Positions 23,817 to 33,919 of a stretch of 64,000 nucleotides of DNA are shown here, one piece after another. Below the pieces are notes generated by a model that ran no database searches, was not told the origin of the DNA, and saw nothing but the letters and a program-made list of their open reading frames with translations. The stretch spans positions 1 to 64,000 of the forward strand of contig JAFISE010000050.1 of the NCBI GenBank assembly GCA_022560025.1, in the 5' to 3' direction. The position numbers were made by a program, and so were the translations under genes. Each line of letters opens with the position of its first letter. Position 1 is the stretch's first letter. Origin of the DNA: Stagonosporopsis chrysanthemi. Taxonomy: Eukaryota; Ascomycota; Dothideomycetes; Pleosporales; Didymellaceae.

Positions 23817-25318
23817 ATGGCCGACGACGCCACTGCTTCCTCTGAGGAGGGACAGATTACCTTCAACGTCAAGGCCGCAAATGACCAGAAGCACGTCCTC
23901 ACGTTACCCTCTACAACCACGGTCGCCGATCTGAAGACCAAGCTGTCGTCATCGGAATATGCAGACATCCCGCCCGAGCGCCAACGCCTGATATACTCTG
24001 GCCGTGTGCTCAAGGACCCAGACACGCTTGGTGGCGTGAAGATCAAGGATGGCCATACAATCCACCTAGTCAAGGGTGCCGCCAGCAACGCGCGCCAGAA
24101 CCCTGCGAACCAGGGCACAACAGGCACATCCAGCGGCACCGGCACGCCGACACCACAGGTTCCTACCAACATCGCCGCAGGCACAGGGAACAATCCGCTC
24201 GCAGGCCTGACGGGCGCGCGCTATGCCGGTTTCCATGGCCTGCCCTCGATGGACACATTTGGCGCTGACGGAGGAGTACGTCTACTACATCTTCATTGGT
24301 GGGGCTTGCTAACGTGCTGTAGATGGGCCCACCGCCAAACCCAGATGCTATGCTTGAGATGATGGACAACCCCATGTTTCTATCGCAGATGAACGAAGCC
24401 ATGAACAACCCCGCTGTTGTCGACATGATGCTGCAAAGTCCCATGGTACGTACCAGCGCGCACTCCGCTTTATCAGTCATTGACGTCCCATAGATCCGCG
24501 ACAACCCTATGCTCCAGCAGATGCTTCGCAACCCCGATATGCGCCGGATGATGTTCAGCCCCGAGATGATGCGCATGCAGCTCCAGATGCAGCGCAGCAT
24601 GGATGGAAATGGAAGCGGCAATGCCATGGCAGCTCCAGGCGCTACAGATAACACACCGCAGCCGGGCTCGACAACAACTCGTGAGGGCGCAACTGATACT
24701 CCCAACCAATCGAACCCTGCCGGTGCGGCGAGCCCTTTTGCCCCATTTGGTGGTGCCGGCGCCGGTACTAACGCGAACCCTTTCGCGAGCCTCTTTGCAG
24801 GAGGTGGAAATCCTTTCGCTACGCAGGCGCAAGGTCAGGGAAACCAGAGCGCCTCCGCGCCTCCTAATCCTTTCGGCAATCTTTTTGGCGGAGCTGAAGG
24901 TGGCCAAGCCAACCCAATTGCAGATGCGGCGCGCAACATTATGCAAAACCCGCAGGCCATGCAACAGATGATGCAGATGATGGGTGGACAGGGGGCCAAT
25001 CCCTTCGGTGCTTTTGGTCAGACACCATCTGCCGGCGCTGGTACTGGCGCTGGCACAGGGGATGCCGCCGCGCAGCAGGCAAATCCCTTCGCAGCTCTCT
25101 TTGGTCCTGGCGGCGGTTTTGGCGGCGGTTTTGGTGGTGGCTTTGGTGGACCGCCAGCACCTGCGGACAACCGCCCACCAGAGGAGGTTTACGAGTCTCA
25201 GCTTAGGCAGCTGAACGAGATGGGGTTTTACGAGTTCGACCGCAACGTCTCGGCGCTGCGCAGGAGCGGAGGCAACGTACAGGGCGCTATTGAGTACTTA
25301 CTCAACGGTGGATCGTAG
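23817..25318 (+). CDS. dsk2: Ubiquilin, ubiquitin-receptor protein Dsk2
   Basis: Three phase-0 exons (23817-24275, 24323-24445, 24494-25318) give 468 residues. Residues about 13-88 are a ubiquitin-like domain (ITFNVKAANDQKHVLTL, RQRLIYSGRVLKD). The middle carries STI1-type repeats rich in Met, Asn and Pro (MLEMMDNPMFLSQMNEAMNN, MLQQMLRNPDMRRMM) and Gly/Ala/Pro linkers with NPF motifs. The last 45 residues are a UBA domain (YESQLRQLNEMGFYEFDRN ... IEYLLNGG). The UBL binds the proteasome and the UBA binds ubiquitin chains, so the protein shuttles clients for degradation and acts in ER-associated degradation and spindle-pole duplication in yeast. The frame continues in the same register after the stop into a degenerate segment described separately. 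Confidence 0.96.
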
Positions 25319-25732
25319 ATCGGCCCCGTGGTGGATCGGATGCGCCTTGGGCAGCGACCGCCACCGGCCACGATGCCAGACCTCAATCCACGACCGCGGC
25401 AGGCACAAGCAGAGAGAGATCCGTTCGCCGACCAGATGGACCTTATCGATCGACAAATCGCAATTTAGAATTTAGCAACTCACTTGGGCCTTGAAGACGA
25501 AGAAGCTCGCCACCCTTAGGAAGACTTTGGTGCCGACCTCGACAGCATTGTGGATACGTATTGCCACGACCCGGACAGCGACGACGAAGAAGAGTGGTCG
25601 TCTGGCGACTCTGTTTCTGGAGACGATAAATACTATCTCGACGACACATACATGTTCTAACCTGACCCCGATCCCGAAGACAGGCTGATAGACCGTTCGT
25701 TGATGATAGCGTTGTATGAGGCATTAGGATAG
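25319..25732 (+). pseudogene. Nonsense-riddled relic directly after dsk2
   Basis: Starting with the codon after the dsk2 stop, the same frame reads as protein-like sequence for 137 codons (for example RPRQAQAERDPFADQMDLID, DFGADLDSIVDTY, SDDEEEWSSGDSVSGDDKYY, PEDRLIDRSLMIALYEALG) but is interrupted by TAG at 25466, TAG at 25517 and TAA at 25658, ending at TAG 25730. All three internal stops are one C-to-T change from a Gln codon. The acidic, Asp/Ser/Tyr-rich composition is unlike untranslated DNA here. It may be a dead gene or a lost C-terminal extension; the shared frame with dsk2 could be chance (one in three). Confidence 0.55.
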
Positions 25733-26171
25733 CGTAATATACCACTGAATATCAACCGCTCATTCCACATGATATCATATTGTATGGTGTCGTGTCGCGT
25801 CCTCCAGATGGAGCACAAAGCTATGGCTGACTACCTGCACGCACTCACAAGAAATGAACGGATCTGATCAGAGCAGAGCAGAGCAGAGCAGAACAAGAAA
25901 TATCCAAATACCAACTTCCAGTCCCAATTTGCGCATACCCACTCGCGCACTTGTCAAGAAAGAGAAAACTCCCGCGCCATGCGATCATAACGTACGTAAG
26001 GAAAGCAGATATCGGAGTTCGCTCGCTGTCCTTGCCCTTGTTAAACCAACCCTAGCGCCGCGCCGAAATGCTGTCAAGTCATGTCGTGTATCAAACTGTT
26101 CAATATCGCCTTTTCATCCCTGTCTCGTACGCCACCGCAATGTTCACAACAGGGCCCTGTCAGTTCCTCCG
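25733..26171. other. Convergent intergenic region with GAGCA repeat
   Basis: Separates the dsk2 side from the 3' end of the kelch-BTB gene. A short pentanucleotide array (about five copies of GAGCA) lies at about 25868-25893. Nothing else seen. Confidence 0.5.
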
Positions 26172-28378
26172 CTAGTTGACATCCATACCATCATCCTCTG
26201 CATCCTCGTCCCCCTCTTCCTCACCGAAAGTAACGACGCCCGCGCTGCCAAGACTGCGCTTTCGATTGTTATTCAGGCAAAAGCGGGATTGTCCGAGGAG
26301 TTCCAATTCCTCTGCGCCGACGACGCGGGCCTCAGGAGTAGCTTCATTGCAGAGCTCAATCAGGCTTGCGGCAGGCAGATTCTTGAAGCCGGCCGTGCGG
26401 ACGATGCGACCGAAGTTTTGCATACAGAAGGAGGCTGCCCGCTGCTTGAGCCAGTCTTCGCCGGCAGTGGCGGCGCGCTCCCAGATGGTGGCGGCGTGCT
26501 CGACGTCGAGTTCGCGCGCGAGACGATTGACGCTAAGGAGGCGGAGTCGAGGCATGTCGTAAATATTGGCCATGACGAGCATGCCTGCCACGTCAGGGAG
26601 GGTGGGTCCATTTGTAGGGTTTGGCGCAATGCTGTCAGTGTAGAGGTAGAACAGGAAAGCCCGTACTGCAGAATATGGCTCCGGGATGTGCATTTTCTTG
26701 GAATGAAATTCGGACATCTGGGCCGCCCACAGCCTAGCGAAGTGCGGCCATCGTGCGTGGAGGATGAACTTGTGAACGTGGATTGGCCGCGAAATGGGAT
26801 GTCCATCGGCGGACGGCTCTGTGCCGACATTGTCGTCGTAGTCAGCCTCAGCAGTAATGATGAAGTCTGCGCCGCTGCCAGTCTCTGGTGCCTGATCGAA
26901 AGTCATGGACAGATCCGCGCCAATACCGGTGAGATGTGAAGAGACATTGGCGTCTGACGCTGGCATCGCTTTGGATCGTGCGTCAGAGGCAAGCTCGTTG
27001 CCCAGAACACCGAACTTGCGCAGGTCGATCGCGAGCACATCGCTGAGATATTCGCTGTTCTGTGTACCATCTGCCGTCGTCTCTACAGGGCTACCCAACA
27101 GCCATGCATGTGTACCCTCAGGATTAGTCGTGCAGTAGTGCCAGCGGTAATTAGGGCTGTAAAGGTCCTTGCCATCCGCAATCTTCTGCCAGCGGAGCGT
27201 GTCCAGCTCCAAGCTCGACAGGCTTGTCTCGCAATTCAGCTCTGCTGGCGTTACAAAGTCGAGGAGGCAACCAGACGAAAAGACGTGGAAATGCGTGCCA
27301 GACGCTTGTGAAGGTAGGTTTGGACTCGAATGGAATTTCAAGGAGGAAATTGAGCCAGGCGCGACCTGTGGAGATCGGCTAGAGCCCATGGTGTGATATG
27401 ACTGCACGCTCGAGTTCGCCGTATAGCCGGTACTACCGGTCGCAGTGAGGTGGCCAGCGGCAGGTGCCTGGAACCGTTGCCGCGAAGATGTGTTGTGACG
27501 ATCGCCCGTCCCGTACTTCATGGCATTGTCGAACTCAGGACTGCCGCGCAGATCGAGCCACCAGATCTCGTTATTCTTCTCTAAGTCGTCGTTGATACCG
27601 CCAAAGATCCAGATTCGGCCGTTCGAGATCCAGCTGGCATGGTCGTAACGTGGGACAAACTTCCATGACCGCGACCATGTCCATGTCTTGAGATCGAGAT
27701 AGCAAATGTCGTCCAGAACGCTGTCGTGCCCCGTTTGGCCTCCACTTATGTACAGCTTATCGTCGTGGATTACCGCAGAGTGTCGAGCACGGCCCCGCGG
27801 GATGATGCCGTGCAGCTCAGGCTGCGTCCAATGCGCCGTCTTCAAGTCGAACACAATAACGTCGGAAAGGTGCTGGCGATGTTCGTTCTCGCCACCGAAG
27901 ACAAGCAGCTTGCTTCCCTGCCATAGACACGCGGTGTGGCCTGCATATAGTTAGTCGGGTCCAACCACGCGAGAACAATGGACTCACCCATGCGCACCCC
28001 CGGAATGTCGCCATAGTTGTCGACGAGATTCCACTGGCGCGTAACCAGATTCAGCCGCAAGACGTGGTTGTATACTTCGTCTGTGAACTGGTCGAAGCCT
28101 CCAAAGGCGTAGATTTGGTCGTCGCCGACGTATGTGACGGATGCATTGACAAGGCAAGCGGGCTTGGCGCCTATTGTGGAGATCATCTTCGGCTTGTAGC
28201 CATCTCCGACCGACTTGCGACTGCGCACCGGGCTGGCCGACATGAGAAAGGTGTTGTTGGAGGAAGCACCGCTGCCGGGCGGGGCGGTGAGGGCGGTCGA
28301 CTGGGACGGGGTGGACAGAACGGCGGGGGTGGGAGTGTTCAAGAGAAGGGCAGGATTGGGAGCGATGGTGTGTGCCAT
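26172..28378 (-). CDS. Kelch-repeat and BTB-domain protein
   Basis: Two exons (28378-27988 and 27940-26172) with a 47-nt intron carrying a CTAAC branch site give 719 residues. After a Pro/Ser/Ala-rich N-terminus, residues about 70-330 hold kelch motifs (DDQIYAFGGFDQFTDEVYNH, SKLLVFGGENEHRQHLSDV, DDKLYISGGQTGHDSVLDD, GRIWIFGGINDDLEKNNEI), forming a beta-propeller. A BTB/POZ domain occupies about residues 510-690 (IHVHKFILHARWPHFARLW, FLFYLYTDSIAP, LLSVNRLARELD). The kelch-then-BTB order matches S. pombe Ral2 and the LZTR1 class rather than animal KLHL proteins (BTB first). In those families the protein acts on Ras signalling or as a Cul3 adaptor. Assignment to Ral2 function is inference. The C-terminus is acidic. 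Confidence 0.9.
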
Positions 28379-29143
28379 GGATTGCGAGGTAGCGTGGTGG
28401 ACGGCAAGTGGGTACGCATATGGAGCCCTCCGAGGCAGGGTAGCCTTTCACCAGCGAAATGTTCGGACGCTGAGGCTGGCGGGCTGTAAGCGCGGGCGGC
28501 AGAACCTTCACCGCCTCGCGCTGCTGCCGGAAGCGCCGACTTTGGCCTAGCCTAGGTAGTAGCCAGTCAGTGGCAGCAGCGAGCCTCGCGGGGACATGTC
28601 CATTGTCCGGCAGGCCACCGGCAGGAGCACGCAGCACGGACGGCAGTTGATATCACTATGTATACATGTCATATTAGTATGTACACATGTATGCACCGCC
28701 TGCTCGCGTTGCTAGAGGAGCCAGAGGGGCCAGGCGCACCATTGCACAGCGGCCAGCCCGCTTTGCGCAGCTCGCGCTGGGTGTGCACGGCCGGGGTGAG
28801 GTCATCGCCTGGCCAGCGCTGGCCAAGGGTCCACCCGAGCAGTCGCCCCGTCAACGCTCGCAGTAAACAAACCCTTTTTAAGGAAGCAGCTACCTGCTCG
28901 AACGCCATCTCGACCAAACCGCAATACATCTCACATCTGCGCCTGCTTGTCTCTTCGACAAGTCTCGCAAAGATACCTTGAACTTCCACTTCGAATCAAT
29001 ACTTCAGAGCATCGATTACACCAGCATCTAATACTAATCTTACCAACCTACAGCATACCCCCAAACCATACTGTACGAGCAGAGCCCCACTTCTCACATG
29101 TGTCCTTTCGTCTGACAGTAACCAGCAAGAGAACTCTGCAGTC
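28379..29143. promoter_or_regulatory. Divergent region, kelch-BTB / cdc20
   Basis: 765 bp between start codons. The cdc20-proximal part is C/T- and A-rich leader sequence. No cell-cycle box could be assigned with confidence. Confidence 0.5.
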
Positions 29144-30940
29144 ATGGCTAGCCCAGCTGTTCTGACTCCGGTCAAGAACCGCAACTCGGTCTTCTCCACC
29201 CGTGCCGCTGGCGGACGGATGCCATTGACACCTTCTCCCCGCACACCCAAGACACAGACTCCAGATGCGCTGGCGCAGGAGTCCATCCACGGCGGCAACC
29301 TCATGGCCCGCTTCCAGCGTTCCATCTCCAAGAGCCAGAAGCCCTCTCCCAAGTCAAACATTGCCCGCGTCAGCTCGCCAAGAAGACTGGAGCTCGGGGT
29401 ATCAGAATGGTCGCTCACAGGAACCGCAACCGTCACAGCAAAGGCAAAGGCTCCAACAGTCACCAAGGCCAAGAAGGAGACTGTCGTCCGCGCTCGCCCC
29501 ACCAAGACTCGCATCACATACAATTCTGCAGACCGCTTTATCCCCAACCGAACAGCAAGCGATGCCATTGCCACAGTTGGCTCTGGCAAAGTTGACCGCG
29601 AGTCGCGGTCCAAGGCGAGCTCCAAGACCGAAGGCTCCACAGTGCTTGCCAACGCAGCGAGCGCGTTCGATCTTGGTGGTCGCGGATCCGAGGAGGATGT
29701 CACTCTCGCGCTGGAAGGTCTGAACCTCGACGATGAGGAGGAGGAGAGCCAGCCCAAAGCGAAGCCTGCTCCGGAGACAGTCGCTTACCAGTCAACACTC
29801 GCCTCGGCATGCGGCATCAACCAGAACCAGCGCATCCTCGCCTTCAAGCCTGCGCCACCAGAGTCCTCCAAGCCCATCGACCTTCGATCCCAGTACAACC
29901 GTCCTCTCAGGCCCGCCAGCGGTGTCAACGCACAGAGCCGTCGTCGCATCCCATCCGCACCCGAGCGTGTTCTCGATGCTCCAGGTCTTGTTGATGACTA
30001 CTACCTCAACCTGCTTGACTGGTCTTCTGGTAACCAGGTCGCCATTGGCCTCGAACGTAACGTCTACGTCTGGTCCGCTGACTCTGGCACCGTGTCCTCG
30101 CTCCTCGAGTGCTCTGCCGACACCTACATCTCCTCGGTGAAATGGTCTGGCGACGGCGCGTACGTTGGTGTAGGACTTGGCACTGGCGAGGTCCAGATCT
30201 GGGACGTCGAGGAGCAGACCAAGCTTCGCAGCATGTTCGGCCACGAGACACGCGTAGGTGTCATGGGCTGGAACAAGCACCTCCTCTCCACTGGCGCTCG
30301 CTCTGGTCTCGTCTACAACCACGATGTCCGCATTGCTCAGCACAAGGTCGCCGAGCTTGTCTCTCACACTGGCGAGGTCTGCGGTCTTGAATGGCGTGCG
30401 GACGGAGCCCAGCTCGCAACTGGCGCCAATGACAACCTGGTCTCGATCTGGGACGCACGTTCTCTCGCTGCGCCCAAGTTCACCAAGACTAACCACCGTG
30501 CTGCCGTCAAGGCTGTCTCCTGGTGCCCCTGGCAATCCAACCTCCTCGCCACTGGCGGCGGCTCCAACGATCGCCAAATTTACTTCTGGAACACCACCAC
30601 AGGCGCTCGCGTCAACCACATTGCCACTGATTCTCAGGTTACCAGCCTGCGATGGAGCACCCACTACAAGGAGATCGTCAGCAGCGGCGGCTTCCCTGAC
30701 AACAGCCTCAGCATCTGGAGCTATCCCACTGGTGTCAAGAACATGGAGATTCCCGCACACGAGTCCCGTGTCCTTCACAGCTGCCTCAGCCCCGATGGCC
30801 AGATGCTGGCTACTGCTGCCGCCGACGAGTCTCTTAAGTTCTGGAAGGTCTTCGAGAAGAAGCCTGGTCAGCCCTCGGTTGCTGCCGCCGGTGCCGTATC
30901 CACCAAGCCCAGCACCACCAAGCAGATGACCATCCGCTAA
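29144..30940 (+). CDS. cdc20: APC/C activator Cdc20 (Slp1)
   Basis: Single-exon gene of 598 residues. The N-terminus is disordered with many SP/TP sites. The C-box needed for APC/C binding is visible as DRFIPNR at about residues 129-135, and a Mad2-binding-type RILAFKP motif follows at about 228. Seven WD40 repeats form the C-terminal propeller, starting with RVLDAPGLVDDYYLNLLDWS, which is the Cdc20/Slp1 signature rather than Cdh1. The protein ends in Ile-Arg, the IR tail that docks on the APC/C. It activates the anaphase-promoting complex toward securin and B-type cyclins and is the target of the spindle checkpoint. High Cys-to-stop agreement with the family length supports the chosen ATG. 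Confidence 0.97.
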   Translation: MASPAVLTPVKNRNSVFSTRAAGGRMPLTPSPRTPKTQTPDALAQESIHGGNLMARFQRSISKSQKPSPKSNIARVSSPRRLELGVSEWSLTGTATVTAKAKAPTVTKAKKETVVRARPTKTRITYNSADRFIPNRTASDAIATVGSGKVDRESRSKASSKTEGSTVLANAASAFDLGGRGSEEDVTLALEGLNLDDEEEESQPKAKPAPETVAYQSTLASACGINQNQRILAFKPAPPESSKPIDLRSQYNRPLRPASGVNAQSRRRIPSAPERVLDAPGLVDDYYLNLLDWSSGNQVAIGLERNVYVWSADSGTVSSLLECSADTYISSVKWSGDGAYVGVGLGTGEVQIWDVEEQTKLRSMFGHETRVGVMGWNKHLLSTGARSGLVYNHDVRIAQHKVAELVSHTGEVCGLEWRADGAQLATGANDNLVSIWDARSLAAPKFTKTNHRAAVKAVSWCPWQSNLLATGGGSNDRQIYFWNTTTGARVNHIATDSQVTSLRWSTHYKEIVSSGGFPDNSLSIWSYPTGVKNMEIPAHESRVLHSCLSPDGQMLATAAADESLKFWKVFEKKPGQPSVAAAGAVSTKPSTTKQMTIR

Positions 30941-31530
30941 GTCGGTGTTGTCTAGAGAGAGGCGTTCAGAACAAGCGTGAGGAGGGAAGAGCATTGGGCT
31001 CATAACCACAATCAATATCCAGCGCCGCCATCTTCTTTGGATCATGCGGCTGCTGCGACCAACAGTACCGGCTTGCGCAATGGAGCCAACACACCCGACT
31101 CTACGCGCAACGGTAAGTTGGTAAGTATCACATCTCGATTGGGTATGTGACGCGTTCCTGCCAAGGATCTCCACATCGACCCTCGGATCAGTCAACTGGG
31201 CTAGTGACTCGGTGAGGCGTTCGAAGCATTGCACGGCGTAATTGAGCATTTCGAGCGTTCTTGCAGCATTCAAGTTCATGAGTTACGATATGATACCCAC
31301 CCAGCCATCGAGGGAGCATTACACACATTTTGGAGTCAATTAGGCGTAGTCATAGCATCATCAATAAAATACCCAAACTCATTATCGTCCGTCTATCACG
31401 ACATGCGTGGTGTTGTGAGGAAGTCGGGGGTGTTTACTATAATGGGCTCCAGCGGTCACATGCACGCGCGCGCGACACGCATCTGACTACCTCCAAGCTT
31501 CACCCTCCAACTCCGTGTGCCCACCCCGCC
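30941..31530. other. Intergenic region
   Basis: 3' flank of cdc20 and promoter of the F-box gene. A short CGCGCGCG run lies at about 31467-31475. No other feature recognised. Confidence 0.5.
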
Positions 31531-33386
31531 ATGCCCCGCTCGATGACGCCGGAGGAGTACCAGGAACTCGGGCGCCGCTACTACAAGCTCAAGCAGTTCG
31601 ACAAAGCACTACTGACTTTCAACGATGCCATCGACGCGTCGCCCACGCTCGGCCTGCACGACCACCGCGCAGCATGCTACGACAAGCTCGGCAACTACAA
31701 GGCTGCGGTGGAGGATGGTCGGGCTATGATCAAGCTGGACAAGCAGGATGTCAGGGGACACCTGCGCACTGCTAGTATTCTGGAGAAGATGGGGCTGCCT
31801 GAGAGAGCGCTGGGCATCTACAAGTATGGCATGAAGCATGTGCCGGTGGACGACAAGAACTTCCAGGTAGGAGCTGATACAACGGTTGGATCTACACAGG
31901 ACCCGGCTGACGTGTCCAGCTCCTTCAGCAGCTCCACGACAAGCTCACCCGCAAGCTTTCGCCCGCCAAAGCCATCGATCCGCTCACCATCCTGCCTGTC
32001 GAGATTGCCGAGATGATTCTCGACTACCTCGCCTTCCACAACATGATCAGTTGCATGCGTGTCAGCAGGGGCTGGCGGGACTACCTCCAGAAGCTGCCGC
32101 GTCTGTGGATGCACCTCGACATGTCGAGCGCCAGACGACCCGTGCCTCGTGGATTCGTGGACAAAGCCGTTCGCCGGTCGCAATACCGTCTCGAGCGCCT
32201 CACACTACATCGGTTCCAGCATATGGACGTGGTGCAGAACATCATGAAGGCATGCAAGAGCTTGGAGGAGCTGACGATATTGACGTTGCCCATGCAGACT
32301 GCGCAGTCACTTATCGGCATCGTGCAGTCCTCACAGAATCTCCGGACCATGGTTGTCCACTCAGACATCACCACAAATACCTCGACGCAGATACTTCGCT
32401 ACGGGACGAAGCTCAAGCACGTCGAGTTTCGCGCTCTCATGACTTACAACTATCAAGCAGACTGGACCGGTCCATTCCCGCACCTCGAAAACCTCCGCAT
32501 CACGGCACCAATGCGCCCAGCCATGACCCAGCTCGATATCAACGGTCTCCTAGCCCTGACTCCCTCCCTCTCCACCCTCATCCTGACCAGCATGTCCACC
32601 ACACACCTCAACATCCAGCACCTCCCGCTCACAACCCTCGTGCTGAAAAACACCTGCATCGCCACCCTCCCCCTGTTCCCCCCAACCCTCCACCACCTCA
32701 CCATGGACAGCTTCACCCAGCGCGCCAAGATCGCGCCGTGGGAACTCCTCCGCAGCGCCCTCCCTGCACTAACGCACCTCACTCTCTCCGACCTGCCCAA
32801 TCTCACGCCCACATTCCTCTCGCACCTTCTCGACTTCCACGACCCTAATGCCTCCCCAGCAAATATAACCCAAGCATCACCTGTGCCCTGCCCCGGCACG
32901 CCACTCACCCACCTCGCCCTCTCCGGAACCCTGCATTCCTCGTCCCGCGGCCTCTTCACGCACGACGCCCTGCTCGCCTCGCCGCGCATCCTCACCGCAG
33001 CGCTGACGTCGCTCTCGCTGCACTCGCTGCCGCTCGACGACGACGAAGTCGAGGCCCTCGTGGGCGCGCTGGGAAGCGAACGCACTGAAGGTGCAAAAGG
33101 AGAAGAGCGCAATCAAGGTGCAAAAGGAGAAGAACGCAATCAAGGTGCAACGGGAGAGCAACAAGGCAGCCGCCTCCAAGCCGTGGACTTTTGCGGGTCC
33201 AAGGTGAGCGGCGCGGGCGTCAAGATGCTGGTCGATGGGTTGCCGGCGCTGCGCGAGGTCAGGGTCGATGGGTGTGCGCAGATACGGGGGAGGGATGTGG
33301 TCGAGTATGCGGGAAGGAGGGGGGTGCGGGTGTGGCTTGGGAGTGGGGAGGCGGGGGGGAGGGGGAGGCGGGTGAGGGAGGGGTAG
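31531..33386 (+). CDS. TPR/F-box/LRR protein, Dia2/Pof3-like
   Basis: Two exons (31531-31866 and 31920-33386), 53-nt intron, 600 residues. Residues 1-110 contain TPR units ([60 protein letters not shown]). An F-box follows at about 134-175 ([37 protein letters not shown]). The rest is leucine-rich-repeat-like ([32 protein letters not shown]). The TPR-F-box-LRR order is that of S. cerevisiae Dia2 and S. pombe Pof3, SCF ubiquitin-ligase substrate receptors that act at replication forks. Near the C-terminus three short direct repeats (GAKGEERNQ) interrupt the LRRs, an insertion likely specific to this lineage. Confidence 0.9.
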
Positions 33387-33532
33387 AGGAGAATGTGGAT
33401 GGGGGGCGTTTTGGTCGAGATGAGGTGGTTGTGCGGTGAGTGAGTGAGAGAGAGATTTGGAGGGGTTGGAATCTCGTGGTATCTATCTACTTGGTACGCG
33501 ACTATGCTTTCTACGGAGACGACGTCCGACTG

Positions 33533-33679
33533 TCTTCTTCTTCTTCTTCTTCTTCTTCTTCTTCTTCTCCTTCTCCTTCTTCTCCTTCTTCTTCTCCTTC
33601 TTCTTCTCCTTCTTCTTCTCCTTCTTCTTCTCCTTCTTCTTCTCCTTCTTCTTCTCCTTCTTCTTCTCCTTCTTCTTCT
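33533..33679. repeat. Uninterrupted pyrimidine microsatellite (TTC / TTCTTCTTCTCC)
   Basis: 147 consecutive pyrimidines on the plus strand: first pure TTC units, then about ten copies of a 12-bp TTCTTCTTCTCC unit. It lies between the convergent 3' ends of the F-box gene and wc-2. Frames through it (poly-Ser/Pro, Leu, Phe or Arg) are artefacts of the repeat. Confidence 0.95.
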
Positions 33680-33772
33680 GCTTTTCTGTCGTCTTCTACG
33701 GCCCAACTGAAACAAACACCGCGCGCCATATGCATGCCCATGCCGTACCGGAACGCCTGGATCTTGAATCAC

Positions 33773-33840
33773 CTGTCCTGTCCTGTCCTGTCCTATCATG
33801 ACCGGTCCAATCCGTCAATTCAATTCAATTCAATTCAACT
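33773..33840. repeat. Pentanucleotide microsatellites (TCCTG)n and (CAATT)n
   Basis: About five TCCTG units at 33773-33795 followed at 33815-33838 by about five CAATT units, just beyond the wc-2 stop. Confidence 0.85.
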
Positions 33841-33919
33841 CGATCCAAACGATAACCAGCCCCAAACGCCACTCCAACACTCATGCCGTAGAGAGCCCAG
33901 GAGATGAGGAGCACACTGA

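Noticed and set aside
25854..26939. 361-codon plus-strand frame
   Set aside because: Largely antisense to the kelch-BTB gene, which has clear domains.
29792..31279. 495-codon minus-strand frame
   Set aside because: Antisense of the cdc20 WD40 repeats; no domain and no proper start.
33440..33907. Frames with poly-Ser/Pro, poly-Leu, poly-Phe and, on the other strand, poly-Arg and poly-Glu
   Set aside because: All are translations of the TTC/TTCTTCTTCTCC microsatellite; open in every frame simply because the repeat contains no stop.
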